Shown: positions 35,035 through 46,081 of the stretch, piece after piece
Layout: the number at the start of each line of letters is the position of its first letter
How positions within the stretch are numbered: the first letter of the stretch is position 1
Origin: Cucumis sativus
Taxonomy: Eukaryota > Streptophyta > Magnoliopsida > Cucurbitales > Cucurbitaceae
DNA length: 64,000 bases
NCBI RefSeq assembly: GCF_000004075.3
Contig: NW_022279523.1
Location: 1-64,000, forward strand
Reading direction: 5' to 3'
Notes under the pieces: model-generated
Told to the model about the DNA's origin: nothing
The model's database searches: none
What the model saw: only the letters and a program-made list of their open reading frames with translations
Position numbers and translations under genes: made by a program

Positions 35035-35852
35035 CTGAAGAGAAAGAAAAGATTATCAAAGCACACCTTTTCTTGGTTATTAAGGCTGTAAAAGAATGAA
35101 AATTACCATAAATCTAAACACAGTTAATATTAGACCATTGAACAACCTATAGATTCAAAAGAAAAGACTCAAACCACCAATAGACTGGTTAATCATTTAA
35201 ACTGATCTCCAACAACATGATACGCAGTATATCGTGCTAGATCCATAATTACCACATGTGGACTCCTATGGTAATTTCATTGATGATACACAGCTAGTAG
35301 GCAAGATTATGAAATGAAGACGGTATGTGAGAAGATTGAAAAGATCAACATGATAAAATTATAGGGATTTGAATTTATATCTTAAGAACACCAGAGTCAA
35401 ATGCTTAAGCTGATTAACTGTGTTAAATTTAACTCTATAATATATTTTAAATCTGAACAGTCATTAAACAACTACAATTTGAATAAGCTTTAGAGAATAT
35501 TAGCAAAAGCAGTAGAAATTACTTCAAATTTGTAGAGAAAGCACATAAATTATATTCTAGAGAAAGAGCATCTGAATTATATTCTATAGAAACACGAGCC
35601 CATAGCATGTCTACGGAGTAGCAATGACAGTGAAAAAGGGAATAATAAGTAACTAATCTCACAAACCCCTTTCTCACATCTAACCAAGTTCTTTCACAAC
35701 ATGCAAAAGCATCAAAATATTTAAGAAAACTTCCAATATTGCATTTGGAACTCATTGATTGACTTCAACGTTTAAGAGTCATAAAAGATACAGCTTACTT
35801 TCTCACATGTCACCACTAAGCCTACGGCAACATCTTTTTATAAGATATTCAG
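35035..35852. other. AT-rich spacer upstream of the CAMTA fragment
   Basis: I looked on the minus strand for the missing N-terminal CG-1 exons and found none. It could be intron sequence. No transposon end recognised. Confidence 0.4.
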
Positions 35853-36470
35853 CTAATCTTTAGATTGTTTACCGAATAATCGTCTATTGTTTTGTAATTG
35901 ATCCCACCAAGCGCTTGCGCCACCTTGAAGTTTGAGAGCAACTAATCGAACCTTCTTGTGTTCGGGTGTATTGGCATAGTCGAAAAAAATTTCTACGTTC
36001 TTGATCCAATCAAGAAACTTCTCCACGTCCATTCGACCATTGAAGGTAGGGAGATCCACTTTCATACGTATTTCTTGATCTTCTTGAAAGTATGGTCGAA
36101 GTCCAAACCTTTGTTGAGGTTCTTGATGAATGTTCAACAAGTTGTCTTCATCGAAAGAGTCAGAATCGTTTAAGAAATTTCCAAGTACGTTGTTTCCATA
36201 CAATCGATTATTGTGGATGTGAATAGGTTGATTTCTTAGTAGTTCTTGGTTTACAACAGGGTTTATTGGTCTTTCTTGTCTTTCTTGGTTTGCTGCAATT
36301 GGGTTTCTTGGGGGATGAATTGCTTCTTCTAAAGGTTGGACATGAAATCGGGTAAAAAGGTTTGTTAATTCTACTAACGATTGCTGTATATTCGACTGCC
36401 CTTTTCGAAGTTCTTCAATAGCTTGTTCTACCAACTGCAAGCCTTGGTTGAAGGAGGCTTCTGCGTCCAT
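35853..36470 (-). pseudogene. gag: gypsy gag fragment
   Basis: A minus-strand frame of 205 codons from ATG at 36470. It has a Gln/Glu-rich N-terminal part (FNQGLQLVEQAIEELRK, coiled-coil-like), an Asn/Asp-rich middle and the start of a Retrotrans_gag domain (MKVDLPTFNGRMDVEKFLDW, then KLQGGASAWWDQL). It stops at 35853, far short of a full gag-pol, and the rest of the element is absent. It follows a primer-binding site and LTR in correct order on the same strand, so this is the 5' end of a second gypsy lineage, different from the element at 23283. Confidence 0.85.
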
Positions 36471-36521
36471 GGATAAGAGTGGTAGGATCCAAGTTTTTTA
36501 GGGAAGAGTGAGCTAGGATCA

Positions 36522-36534
36522 CACTCTGATACCA
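36522..36534 (-). promoter_or_regulatory. primer-binding site, initiator-Met tRNA type
   Basis: On the minus strand TGGTATCAGAGTG, between the LTR (ends at 36540) and the gag start (36470). Confidence 0.85.
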
Positions 36535-36539
36535 ATTGA

Positions 36540-36817
36540 TGCAGTAATTGCAAAGCTAGAAATCTTTATGTATAATGCCTCTTTTTTTTTTATGTCTTAT
36601 TAATGAAAATGAGAAGCTTTTTTATAGGCTGGAGATTACGAGAGTTGTTAAACTAACTTAGGGTTGAGTTAGTTTAACTTGGAGTTGAGTTAGTTATAAC
36701 TAACTCAAGATACAAAATTGGTAATTCAAATAACTAATCCTAAACTATAAAAATGGTAATTCAAACCACTCCTCTAGGATAAAACTCAAGAAACATCAAG
36801 AAGGGAGATGTTCTACA
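36540..36817 (-). mobile_element. short gypsy LTR (about 278 bp), 5' LTR of the gag fragment
   Basis: Read on the minus strand it starts TGTAGAACATC and ends ATTACTGCA, giving TG..CA, with the primer site 5 bp further. The LTR contains two copies of a TTAGTTTAACT/TAACTCAA phrase around 36650-36715. No second LTR is seen, so a target duplication cannot be checked. Confidence 0.75.
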
Positions 36818-37327
36818 TCAAAGTGTAGAGAACGATTCAAAATCCTTGGTGAAAGGAATGAATGTTAACTAATGTGTGTTTATGTGAAATTGTTATGTTA
36901 TGAGTATGTTAAGGATAAAGAAAGGTTTATGCGAGATAAAATTATTTGATGTTGTTTATGCGAAATGATGTTTATGAAAAGGTATTGCGAAAAGGATTTC
37001 ATAAAACCTTAGTCTTTTAGACATTCTTTCAAAAATTCATCTTCCAAGATGAGGTGTTTAGGCCAAGTAGAGAAGAAGGTTGAAGGATTTGCAGCGAGAT
37101 GACCAGACGTTTTGAAAATAGTTAAGCATTGGTTGTTTGGTCAAAGTGTTGTAATTATGTATCAAACACATGTTATTAATAAACATCTTGGTCATCGACC
37201 CTAAAGCTCTTGCAATCCGACCCCTAACTCTCTCATCGCCTCCTCAAAAATCCAAATCCTTCAATTCCAGTCCTCATCCAAAAATTGAACCTCCCCCTCA
37301 TGAATCTTACCCAAGTCCTCTCGCATG
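36818..37327. other. LTR-like sequence related to 39600-39780
   Basis: The stretch GTAGAGAACGATTC at about 36826 through TTTCATAAAACCTTA near 37011 matches 39617-39780 with substitutions and indels, so both belong to one dispersed repeat, probably an LTR. Nothing gene-like. Confidence 0.5.
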
Positions 37328-37855
37328 TCTATTATCCTCTCACCACCAAATCCCCCATCATTATAACAACATCCTTCACCTCACGACCTGACCGAACAAG
37401 CCCTTACCCGATCAAAAGGGCATTGTTAGCGAAGAAAAATTCCTTAGGGTTGAGGAGGAAGACCTGCATCACATTCCTCTCCCTCCGCACACTACTATAC
37501 GTAATTCCAAGGAGGAAGACTTACATCTCGCGTGTAAACCCCGATACTCAATAATCCTTAATTCATCTAAAGAACTCAATAGGACATATAGGGGTTGATG
37601 TTAGGAGAAAGATGGTTTAAGATTAAATAGTTTAGTTGAAGTGTTATGGAAGATGTGTTAATATTTTTAAGATGACAAAAGAAAAGTGTCATCGTAACAA
37701 AGAAAGGCCTAAAGGGTGTTTGAAATATGGCTAAGTGTTGGCTAGGGCATGTTGCATACTCTAGGCGGCCAAAAGTGTCAAGCGAACCTCTAAAGAGACA
37801 TGTTGGGTGGCCAAAGGTTGAGATGTGGTATGGCCAAAGGTTGAGATGTGGTATG
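37328..37855 (+). repeat. 0.5-kb duplicated block, copy 1
   Basis: Matches 41402-41910 in direct orientation at high identity, from TATTATCCTCTCACCACC to GGTTGAGATGTGGTATGGCC. Copy 1 has an extra repeat of the AAAGGTTGAGATGTGGTATGG-type phrase at its right end. Confidence 0.9.
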
Positions 37856-38156
37856 GCCAAAGGGTGATAGCTCTCATCAGTAGACTTTCCATTGCTGGTT
37901 TCTTCCTTAGTCATCATTGTATTGTTGTTTTCCACAATAGATAGGGTGAGTTGCAGTTTTACATGAAATGCACTGCTCAACCCACTCTTTTCTCACTAGT
38001 TCCTTATTCTCAATCTTGAACGCAAATTTCATCATCTGGGCCAACCCAATCGGTTCCACAGTTTCCACTTCCATTTTTATTCATGGGCTAAGCCCAATCA
38101 TCAAAGTCTCCTCTAACACTACTGTTTGAAGAAATGCTACTAGATCTAAATATCGA

Positions 38157-38414
38157 TCAAGTCTCCTCTAATACATTCATTTTCTGTTTGATTGAGAAAA
38201 ATCTTCCAACCAAAGTTCCTTCTCGAATTGATCGAAATTGTACAAGCATTCGTTCTTTCAGGTCAGCCCAATTCTTAAAAACTTCCAACTCTTCTTGTGC
38301 TTGGTACCAATCCAATGCCAGATCATCAAAACTAATAACGCCTGTGGTTAATTTCTCTGAATCAGTAAGATCATGTATCTTAAAGAAGCGATAGGCTCTA
38401 AATGTGAGACCCAT
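38157..38414 (-). pseudogene. gag: gypsy gag fragment, third lineage
   Basis: 85 codons on the minus strand: FRAYRFFKIHDLTDSEKL, then LALDWYQAQEELEVFKNW and LKERMLVQFRSIREGTLVGRF. This is the core of a Retrotrans_gag domain and is similar in pattern to 58316-58620 (SWLFRVERYLHIHKL). No start, zinc knuckle or protease is attached. Confidence 0.78.
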
Positions 38415-39800
38415 TTCTAATTTGAGTAATGAAGTAAATTTGGCTAGGTATTAAGAATTTGGCGTTTGAATAAATCCACGAAAAGGATTAAGCGATAAAA
38501 AAATTTATGGTTAAGTATACGTTATTGCGATTCAGTGGGTAGTTTGCGAAGGAAGTTGTGCGACCCATTTCTAATTCGAGTAAGGAAGTAAAATTCGGCT
38601 AAGAATTAAGAAGTTGGTGTTCAAATAAATCCATGGAAAGATTAAGTGATAAGATCTTTTACGGTTAAGTATACTTTTTTGCGATAAGTGTGTAGTTCGC
38701 GAAAGAAGTTGTGCGATAAGAAGCGAAAAAGTCTTTGCGTAAGTTAAGAAATGAAAGTTTTGAGTGTTAGACTAGGAGTTTTGGGTGGTCTTCGCGAGAA
38801 GAATCAAGCATTTCGTGGAGAAGAAGTCTACGAGGAAGCCTTGGAGTTTAAGTTCGTGATAAGAGTTTTATGCGAGTAAAAGTTGGTTAGTTCATGTGGA
38901 ACGTTTCTTATAATAAAAATATAATCAAGCGATAAGGTTATTCACGAGAAATGTTAAGTGGTTGAATTTATTCACGGTTTGGGTTAGGTGGGGAGCAAGG
39001 TTTGTAAAGAAAATGTCAAATCTGATTTGACATGGGTTAACATGTAAGATTAAGGATTTGAGCATGACTAGGTTAAATATTAAGGATTTGCATGACTAAG
39101 TTAGTATAAGGGATCTATAAAATAGGAGAATTTAGGTAACTAAGGAGGGGATGATGAGAGTTTTGTTGAAATGCTAAAGTGTTGTTGGTTTAGCCACACG
39201 AAAAGATGGTTGTGAGAAGGACTTCTTTAGTAAAGTTTGGTGAGTGCTTTTCAGTCAAAAGAATTTATGTTAAGAAACTTTATTACGATTTCTCTTTACT
39301 GATTCAAAAGAAGAATTCAGATGAGAATGTTTCAGAAAGATTTCTATGAAAAGTTATGTTTTCAAGCATTATTTATAATGTTAAAGCTTGATTTGATGAC
39401 TATGATTTCAATATTATGTTTCTTTGAGATGATGCTAACTTTTGTGTGCACATAAAGAGTGAAGGCCACTATGGAGTGTACGAACTACATGGTAATAAGA
39501 AGCTGACTTATGCATTGAAATGAGCGTATAAAGCTTAGCGGTATGAGCAACAAAGACGAATTTGTATGTTCTCAGATGCTGTTGATACAGTAGTCTAAAC
39601 GCGAGGTAATGAGACCAAGCGTAGAGAACGATTCGGGATCCTTGACAAAATGAAATGATTTTTTAAGCATAGAAAGGTTTATTTGAAATGAAATAATTTT
39701 TTGGTATATTTAAATGATTTGATATTATTTTTACAAAATGATTATGAAAAGGTATTGTGAAAGGTTTTCATAAAACCTTAAAGGATTTAAAAAAAAGTGG
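38404..39800 (+). mobile_element. probable LTR sequence with a 155-bp tandem duplication
   Basis: Two copies of a unit starting (T)GTG(A/C)GACCCATTTCTAAT at 38404 and 38558, about 155 bp apart and roughly 85% alike. The right part (39600-39780) matches 36826-37011. The whole resembles a gypsy LTR with no coding capacity, but its exact ends are unclear. Confidence 0.5.
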
Positions 39801-40299
39801 ACCATTCAACTTAATTCCCATCCACTATCCTCTTGTCCAACATGAAACTTTATCTTAGTAAAACTTCTTGATCCACTATTTTACAAAAATATTCAAAACA
39901 ATACCATACTACACCAAATGTGATATTTTGGTAACACTTAAAATGGTCAGAAATACCATTTTCCTGACTTTTTTTTCATCGACCATTAAAGAAAAAGTAT
40001 AGATGATGTTTCACAAAAACTTCCAAACCATTGTGTTAGTTATCGTTTTGGATGAGGGTTGGGGTAGAGCATCAATACTCAAAGGTTGTTAAGAATTAAG
40101 AACTAAGACTTGAAAACGAAACCGCCTGCCTGGTTGACAACAACACCATCCCACTAGAGTGCACAATGATGATTTATTGCATTAAGAAGAAGATGGCGCA
40201 GTTAACCTTAGCGCCGTAATCAGAACCTCAATCCTCCCTTTGATGAAACCTAAAGGTGTCATGCCTTTCCCCTCTACCACATTGAAGCTCTTTGTCTAA
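39801..40299. other. unassigned AT-rich sequence
   Basis: No gene seen. A TACTACACCAAATGTG phrase near 39907 looks like a transposon end but lacks CACTA (see rejected). Confidence 0.35.
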
Positions 40300-41230
40300 C
40301 ACTACAAGAAATGAGGGCTCTCTCGATGCATAAAATCATTGGGAGATATATAAAAAGCGTCAGAAAAGGCTTTTCTGACGCACTAATATACGTCGGAACA
40401 CAAGTCAGGAAAAATGTATCGGGAGTTCCTCTCCCGATGCACAATGTTGTGCGTCGAGAGTTTCTAGACATCTTCCGACGTTGTATGAACGTCGAAGATG
40501 TTGTCAATATAGCATCGAGAGATGTCTAGGAACCATGCGTCGGGAGATCCTCTATTTTTTTAAAAAAAATAACTTCAATTAATTCCTAAATTCAAATTGA
40601 AATTTTTAAATTCAAACTCAACTTCAACACTTCAACCTCAACTTTAACACTTCAATCCCAACTTCAACACTTCAAATTCAAATTTCTAAAACCTACAACT
40701 AATTTAAAATTCTAACAACACTTGAAATTAAATTTCAATACTAAAACTTACAACTAATTCAAAATCTAAATACTAAAACTAATTTGAAATCTAAAATCTA
40801 ACACCTAAAACAAATTTGAAATCTAAATACTAAAACTAATTAACTAAAACAAAACAATATCTAAACTAAACCACTTACCGATGGCGACGACGACAGGACG
40901 ACAACAGGGACGGCAATGGAGATGACAATGCCCTCTTCTTCTCAATCTTCCTCTCGGTCTCCCACTCCCTCTCTCATTTTCTTTCTCTTTATGTTTTCTT
41001 TATGTAAAGAATGGAGTTAAAAAAGACAGAGAACTCTTGACGCACAACGAAAACGTCGGGAATAGCACCCTATTCTTGACCTGATTTGTTAAACGTCAGA
41101 AATCCCTAAACATATTCCCACGCGATTAATGATACGTTGGGAATCCCTAAATCTATTCTCAACGTTGCTGCCACCACGTCAGAGGAAGGCGTAACATACA
41201 ATTAATGATCTGCCCTTCCTCCGACGGTTC
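40300..41230 (+). mobile_element. CACTA-type element, non-autonomous, one terminus seen
   Basis: Starts CACTACAAGAAATGAG at 40300. The first 250 bp are packed with inverted repeats: 40357-40381 (GCGTCAGAAAAG/CTTTTCTGACGC), ATCGGGAG/CTCCCGAT near 40418-40438 and CATCTTCCGACG/CGTCGAAGATG near 40469-40501. The right part (41030-41220) again has GACGCAC, AACGTCGGGAAT and CGTCAGAAATCC motifs, as expected of the opposite subterminal region, but no closing TTTCTTGTAGTG is present. A T/C-rich and GACGACGAC-rich centre (40860-41000) may be captured gene sequence. No transposase. Confidence 0.7.
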
Positions 41231-41401
41231 CTAAGCTTTTAGCTTTTCTCCAATCACCCCTTATGCATGTTCTCAGGCGAATCTCAACCAAACCATAACA
41301 CTCCATCAAAATAAAGAAGAACAGAGACACCTCAAAACCTTTAATAAAGTTAAGGGAGAAGAATGGAATGGCAGAGAAGAAGAAGACACCTCAAAACCTT
41401 T

Positions 41402-41910
41402 AATATTATCCTCTCACCACCAAATACCTCATCATTATAACAACATCCTTCACCTCACGACCTGACCGAACAAGCCCTTACCCGATAAAAAGGGCATTGT
41501 TAGCGAAGAAGAATTCCTTAGGGTTGAGGAGGAAGACCTGCATCACATTCCTCTCCCTCCGCACACTACTATACGTAATTCCAAGGAGGAAGACTTACAT
41601 CTCGCGTGTAAACCCGATACCCAATAATCCTTAATTCATCTAAATAACTCAATAGGACATTAGGGGTTGATGTTAGGAGAAAGATGGTTTAAGATTAAAT
41701 AGTTTAGTTGAAGTGTTATGGAAGATGTGTTAATATTTTTAAGATGACAAAAGAAAAGTGTCATCGTAACAAAGAAAGGCCTAAAGGGTGTTCGAAAATT
41801 GGCTAAGTGTTAGCTAGGGCATGTTGCATACTCTAGGCGGCCAAAAGTGTCAAGCGAACCTCTAAAGAGACATGTTGGGTGGCCAAAGGTTGAGATGTGG
41901 TATGGCCGAA
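41402..41910 (+). repeat. 0.5-kb duplicated block, copy 2
   Basis: See 37328-37855. Just before it, a phrase GACACCTCAAAACCTTTAAT occurs twice (41329 and 41383). Confidence 0.9.
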
Positions 41911-42835
41911 AGGTGTCAAGACAACCTCTATAAGACAAGGCTATATGACCAAGGGTATGCGCTAGGCAAGGAAGCTAAGCATCTAGGAAATGTCAAGAAA
42001 CTCTAAAGAAGTTAGAACGTGGATAAGGAATGTCATGCAACAAAGAGGTGGGCTATGTGGACATAGGCCATGCGGCCAATGGGGCAATTCAACCAAATGC
42101 TAGTCAAGATGGCATGGTTTGTTGAAGGCATTGAGGGATGTTTGGGAGATTAGGCGAGAAAAAAAAGTCTTAGGCATTCTTGGCAGTAAGAATTTACTAA
42201 AGAACCCTTATAGAAAAAGGGATATGCGTCCAAGGATGACTTAAGCAATATGAGGTAAGATGTGCGGTAGAGTACAAGTGGACAACATACAAGATACCTA
42301 AGTTTTGCCAAATAAGTGTCTTGCATGAGGTGGAAAGTGGCAAGTATAGGCGTAAGAGGTGATAATAAAAGTGTCAACCAAAGAGCATGCAAGGATCACT
42401 ATATGTACAACTTTGGACGAATTATGTTAACAATCAACTTGTGTTAATTGGGTAACTCTACTTCGAAAATCTCCTAAATTGAGTGTAGTATCAGGAGAAA
42501 GGCTACCAGGAAGAAAGGCATTGAAGTGAAGAAAGACTCAAAGGTCATTTTCAGAAAAAAAAAAAAAAAAAAAGAAAAACCTAAACAATGTTAGAGTATT
42601 TTGGAGCTACATAACTCAATACTTGGAATTTGTTAGTGACACTTTGTGGTAAGCTAGTGAAGATATTCTAAGTAAGTTTGTAGAAGGAATCTTATTGATT
42701 TAAGCTTCAAAGTCGAGTTAAGTTTCTGGTAGAAAAATCATATTTCTAGGCAAGGCCAAGGGTGGGTTGATTGCCAGGATGACAAGGTGAGATGAGCGTG
42801 TGTTTTGAGCGAAAGAGGTTATTTAGGCTTCGGAC
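41911..42835. other. unassigned sequence, probably retroelement-derived
   Basis: Repeated 'ggccaa' and 'tagg' phrases continue from the duplicated block. No coding frame of interest. An A19-type run lies near 42556. Confidence 0.35.
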
Positions 42836-42879
42836 ATGCAGGAAGCATGTCCTAGCATGATCAAGCAGCCTGAGCCACG

Positions 42880-43131
42880 CGTCATTACACACTCTATTAT
42901 GAAAGTTGAGTATATTGATACTTGTGAAGCAGCAAAAGAAGCAGTTTTGCTGAGGAAGTTCTTGCATAATTTGGAAGTTGTTCCAAACATGAACATACCC
43001 CATCACTCTATATTGTGATAATAGTGGGGCATATTACTAATCCATTTACAAAGACTCTCATGGCTAAAGTGTTCAAGGGTCTTCTAGAAAGTCTAGATCT
43101 GCGAGTTATGTACATTAGGTAATCTAGGAAA
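42880..43131 (+). pseudogene. pol: copia RNase H C-terminal fragment
   Basis: Plus-strand frame with VEYIDTCEAAKEAVLLRKFLHNLEVVPN (described in pieces: CEAAKEAVLLRKFL, NLEVVPNMN), the end of Ty1/copia RNase H, followed in another frame by NPFTKTLMAKVFKGLLES and LDLRVMYIR, the usual last segment before the 3' LTR. A stretch between these is deleted and a stop lies at 43016. No polyprotein sequence precedes it. Confidence 0.8.
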
Positions 43132-45239
43132 AGTGGCAGATGTGTAATGGGTATGAGGATGCCCTAGTTTATTGTATTTGTATATACACATTCTATGTAA
43201 TACACTTGTACATTTTACCATTTTCAATGTTAGAGGATACTTTATTTTTAAGGCTCTATTTTTTTCAAGAAAGAGAAATTTCAGCTAAAGAGGAAAACAC
43301 TAAGGACAACCAAGCAAAAAAGTCTAACAAATATCAAAAGAGAACATGCAGGAAAGAAAGAATGTAAATAAGGTTTTATCCGCACCAAGCAAAAAAGTCT
43401 AACAAGTATCAAAAGCTTCATAAGTTGTACTAGAATTCAAAGCTCTAAACTCTAAAGAATGTAAATTTCTTTGAAGAAATTTGTGTATAAAGGTCACATA
43501 GTTGAAAATTCAATACCTTTTCAAGAATGTTGTTGAGAAGATTATTGTGATGAATCTTTGAATCCAAATTATGGAGACAAAGATAAATAAATGAGTTCTG
43601 ATTCTAACTGACTGAATGAGAGATAAGAAAATAAGAACATTGGAGTTGAATTATCAGCATTTATTTTAATCAAACTTACGATAGCAAACCAAATTATAGA
43701 GAGAGATCAAATGCTAGGATAAAGGAATAGTCTTACATTTGGTGAGTTCCCAAATGTTGTGGTAGTCACGACGAGTTATTCCACTCGAATTGTCTTAGAC
43801 AAGAGGCTTCCGTTCAGCAAGTACTGGTGAGAATTAAAGTGGAATCACAAACTTAAAAACACTTAATCTTTAACAAACTTTTCTGACTTTTTGCAATTAC
43901 TTTTTAACACAAGATATCAAAACACACTTAAAAACCATAACAACCAATTACCATAAAACGGTGTCCAATAACAATAATTGGGTCGACCCAAACATCATTA
44001 AATTCTTGGAAAAGGTTGTGGACTAGACCTTCACCATCTTGCCCCTAAAGCAAGTTAAAGCTTAAGGAAAGAACATAGTAGAAACAAAAATCATAAACTC
44101 ATCAGTTAGATAGTATTGGTGGTCAAAACCTCAAGGTCTCACTTCTTCCATTTTATATTACCAAATTTGAAAATGATTTTTAATATATGATCATTCCTTG
44201 AAACATGTTGGTGTACAAGTGTGAATGAAACTAAATCAAGTTTGTGTTTTATGTTATTGTTTTTGACATTATATTTATGTGTTATGCAATCCATGAGAAT
44301 ATATTTATGTGCTATGCAATCCAGAAGGGGGAATGCAACTATACCCAATTCATAATTGTATTTGGAACACTAATGATTTTAGCACAAATTCCATCTTTCC
44401 ATTCTCTAAGACATATAAACCTTATCTCCCTCACTCTATACCTTGGCTATAGTGCTCTTTGTCTACATCTATCCCTAGGATTAAAACGCAACATATTAAA
44501 ATGCTCGTAATTAAAAATTCATACAAAATTTAAATTAAATTAAACATCAAGACCCCTCACGAAGATGAATCTCTGTTCATTTTTCTTTTTATTAACAAAC
44601 AAAAGTTTTTAGGTCCACTTCTTTCAACAACCTCCTCAAGGATCCTTAATTAGCTCTTTCCAAGTTCATAACCACTCTAGTCATGCAAAGATTAAGGTTC
44701 ATGGCCAATCAACAATTAATCTGTGATTAAGATATTATGAACATTATTCACATAAAAACATGAAAAGATTAAGAGCAGATAATCAGATGCATTACAAAGA
44801 ATAATTCATAAACTTTGTCTACATCTATCCCTAGGATTAAGAGTTTAGCTACCCTATACTTCACAATATAAAACACAAAACTCAATACAATACCCATAAC
44901 AAAAATTCGAGGAGAAGAAAAAGAAAACGAAGAAGAAAATCTAGTGATTCGTATTATTATAATATTGTGTATAACAGTATGTGTTTTTTAATATTCTCTG
45001 TTTCCAGCTCCAGTGTACCAAAATATTATCACAAACTCCACAATCCTTCTCTTTCCAATCCCTAAACTAACCAATGAATCATATTCGCACGCTTGGTAGC
45101 CTTGTTCAAAATATTATATATTACAATTATAATAACTTGTATCCCCCCTTTTCAAGCCTAAAATGCAAAACCTTTCTTCCATTCTCTAAGGCATATTTCC
45201 TCTTCTTTAAGTTTGCATTCCAATTTTAAATTCCAAATT
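43132..45239. other. no gene seen; AT-rich sequence
   Basis: The first ~200 bp may be a copia 3' LTR remnant, because it follows the RNase H tail. Two copies of CTTTGTCTACATCTATCC (44458, 44815) and of ATATTTATGTG(T/C)TATGCAATCCA (44271, 44301) are small direct repeats. Frames up to 88 codons lack recognisable features. Confidence 0.35.
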
Positions 45240-46081
45240 ACAAATTTTAATCACAAAGGAAAAAAGGAAAATTATTACCTTTAGAAAGGGAAGAAAATGA
45301 ATGAGTAACCATGAAGGATTTGGAAACGAATAGAGGTTTAGCGAAAGTGGAATGCGACAGAAGGACGGTGAACGTGTTTACTCGTTTTCGAATAGAGAAT
45401 GTGTTTACACATTTCAAACGGTGAACAGACGGACGCAAATCAACGAAGGTGAAGGGAACGCAAAGCAGACGAACGGTGACGGACGATGAAGGCAAATGAA
45501 TGAAGGTGAACGCTGATGAACGCGAAGGGAAGTCTTTTTCGGCGATGAACGCAGATGAATGCACAGATGAATGCGAAGGGAAGGTTAGGTGAACGACGCT
45601 TTTGATTTCGGGTGGAGAAGGGACAAAGTCGCGGTGAATTAGGTTTAATTAAGAAAAGGGGAAGTGATCTAATTGAAACGTTGCGTTTTGTAAAAGAATA
45701 TTAACACAATAATTTTTTTGGAAATTTCTTGACGTTTTTAAAACATCAAAAACAAATTAAAATTTCTTGAAGTTTTTAAAAACATCAATGATTTTTTAGA
45801 ATTATCTTGACGTTTTAAAAAACGTCAAGAATTTTTTTATAAATTTCTTGACGTTTTTAAAACGTCAAAAAATTATTAGATATTTCTTGATGTTTAAAAA
45901 ACGTCAAGAAAAAGTACATCTTACTTGACGTTTAATAAATGTCAAGAAAGTTGAAAATTGGCCTTTCATAAAAATTCTTGACGTTTTTTTATTTGAAATC
46001 ACATCTTTCTTGACGTTTTTGGGAAAAAACGTCAAGAAAGGAAAACTACAACCGTCAAGAGAGCCTGTTTTTGTAGTAGTG
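45240..46081 (-). mobile_element. CACTA-type element, one terminus seen
   Basis: Ends TTTTTGTAGTAGTG at 46081, the reverse complement of CACTACTACAAAAA. From 45711 to 46050 there are about ten TTGACGTTTT motifs in both orientations, several as near-perfect palindromes (for example 45848-45868, arms TTGACGTTTT and AAAACGTCAA). The left part (45340-45590) has degenerate GGTGAACG repeats. No transposase and no second CACTACTACAAAAA end were found. It abuts a copia LTR at 46082. Confidence 0.72.

Noticed and set aside
37490..37500. CACACTACTATACG at 37490 and 41571 as CACTA ends
   Set aside because: Both lie inside the 0.5-kb duplicated block at the same relative place, with no boundary of similarity there.
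39900..39925. TACTACACCAAATGTG as a transposon terminus
   Set aside because: It resembles CACTACACCAAA-type ends but lacks the C of CACTA, and no partner end or subterminal repeats were seen.
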